Source: Campylobacteraceae bacterium (GTDB taxonomy: Bacteria > Campylobacterota > Campylobacteria > Campylobacterales > Sulfurovaceae). From it: a DNA stretch of 12,571 nucleotides. Position numbers and translations under genes: made by a program. Position 1 is the stretch's first letter, and every line of letters starts with the position of its first letter. Below, one piece after another: positions 12,216 through 12,571 of the stretch. Below the pieces are notes generated by a model that was not told where the DNA came from, made no database searches, and saw only the letters and a list, made by a program, of their open reading frames with translations. The stretch covers positions 1 through 12,571 of the forward strand of contig JAMOSA010000155.1 of the NCBI GenBank assembly GCA_027063325.1, read 5' to 3'.

Positions 12216-12571
12216 AAAAACAATACTATTAAAATACATCAAGATACCTACTCTTTGTTTATCTATTTGAGATGGTTTGTTTATTTTTATAAAGGTTACA
12301 AATACACTCCCATCTCTTAGCAATTCACTTACAGCAAGAGTGTTCTCTTTTTTCTCTTTAAAAAGCTTGATGTATCTATACCTCTTTTTGAAATATTTAT
12401 CATCTTCTCCTTTGAATCGAACAGCCCATATCTCATTTGGCTCTGTTAGGGTTGGTAAAATATATTTTGCAAACTCAGCTCTTATATCTTTTTTTATAAT
12501 ATGCTCAAGCTTCTTTTCATCAAACAAAATATCAGTTATGGGTGTCCTGATGGTGGCTTCCTTTTTGCCTC
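12207..12571 (-). CDS. 3' end of a Mu F-like minor head protein with a PBECR2-type nuclease-fold domain (partial, cut by the window)
   Basis: The frame is open through the right edge of the window, reading in from ...ATIRTPITDILFDEKKLEHI, so the TTG at 12527 is not the true start. The visible part (about 120 residues) resembles the PBECR2 domain often found at the C-terminus of phage head morphogenesis (SPP1 gp7/Mu F-like) proteins: DEKKLEHIIKKD, AEFAKYILPTLTEPNEIW, YRYIKLFKEKKENTLAVSELLRDGSVFVTFIKI. Members of the Barnase-EndoU-ColicinE5/D-RelE fold are predicted RNases. The gene lies upstream of gpG in the same late operon, as in Mu. The family call rests on the C-terminal part only. Confidence 0.65.
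   Translation of the reverse strand, partial: GKKEATIRTPITDILFDEKKLEHIIKKDIRAEFAKYILPTLTEPNEIWAVRFKGEDDKYFKKRYRYIKLFKEKKENTLAVSELLRDGSVFVTFIKINKPSQIDKQRVGILMYFNSIVFGE

Noticed and set aside
12042..12320. Plus-strand reading frame across the gpG start and the late spacer
   Set aside because: It runs antisense to the gpG start and to the PBECR2 domain, lacks a ribosome-binding site and shows no domain.
1..12571. CRISPR array, rRNA or tRNA genes, insertion sequence other than the Mu-like element
   Set aside because: I saw no regularly spaced direct repeats, no rRNA or tRNA signatures and no second transposase on either strand.

Overview
The window is AT-rich and looks like a chromosomal segment of a Campylobacterota (epsilonproteobacterial) bacterium carrying the left part of a Mu-like transposable prophage. 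The taxonomic guess rests on low GC, short AAGGAG ribosome-binding sites, codon usage, the look of the flanking host genes and resemblance of the gene set to Campylobacter Mu-like elements. No marker gene in the window proves it.

Host part (1 to about 2606). A promoter precedes a 643-residue hybrid signalling protein (pseudo-receiver, degenerate kinase core, canonical receiver, Hpt). Convergent to it lies the C-terminal third of an AAA-ATPase-like/PD-(D/E)XK nuclease gene. Its reading frame loses similarity to the family just where the phage-like sequence begins, so the prophage most likely inserted into this gene. The N-terminal part should lie beyond the far prophage end, outside the window.

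Left end and immunity region (about 2607 to 4582). About 540 noncoding bases hold two families of repeats: a TCAAAATGAGAGT-type motif in both orientations, and a dense cluster of (T)GATTGTGGT-like boxes. Next, on the minus strand, are a small exported protein of unknown function and an S24-type (LexA/CI-like) repressor, arranged as one operon. Between the repressor and the rightward genes is a compact switch: a consensus sigma-70 promoter (TTGACA, 17 bases, TATAAT) whose spacer contains a perfect operator palindrome, a second operator three helical turns away over the predicted repressor promoter, another 6-4-6 palindrome, a copy of the end-type motif, and a hairpin in the leader.

Early operon (4583 to 10751, plus strand). 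The order is Ner-like HTH, MuA DDE transposase, MuB ATPase, a small winged-helix-like protein, an unknown protein, DUF3164, an intrinsic terminator, a DUF721/DciA-like protein, a RepA/RecA-like ATPase, GemA and Mor-like activator. Most genes overlap or are separated by a few bases. The second half looks like a replication-recruitment and host-control block ending in the activator expected to turn on later genes.

Distal part (10752 to 12571). A Bro-N antirepressor-type gene follows on the plus strand. Its C-terminal module is closely similar to that of the RepA-like ATPase. It meets, stop codon against stop codon, a minus-strand late operon: the virion morphogenesis protein gpG and, upstream of it, the 3' end of a Mu F-like head protein with a PBECR2-type nuclease-fold tail, cut by the window edge. 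The 120 bases between these two late genes can form mutually exclusive helices and may be a cis-acting RNA. The right end of the prophage is not in the window.
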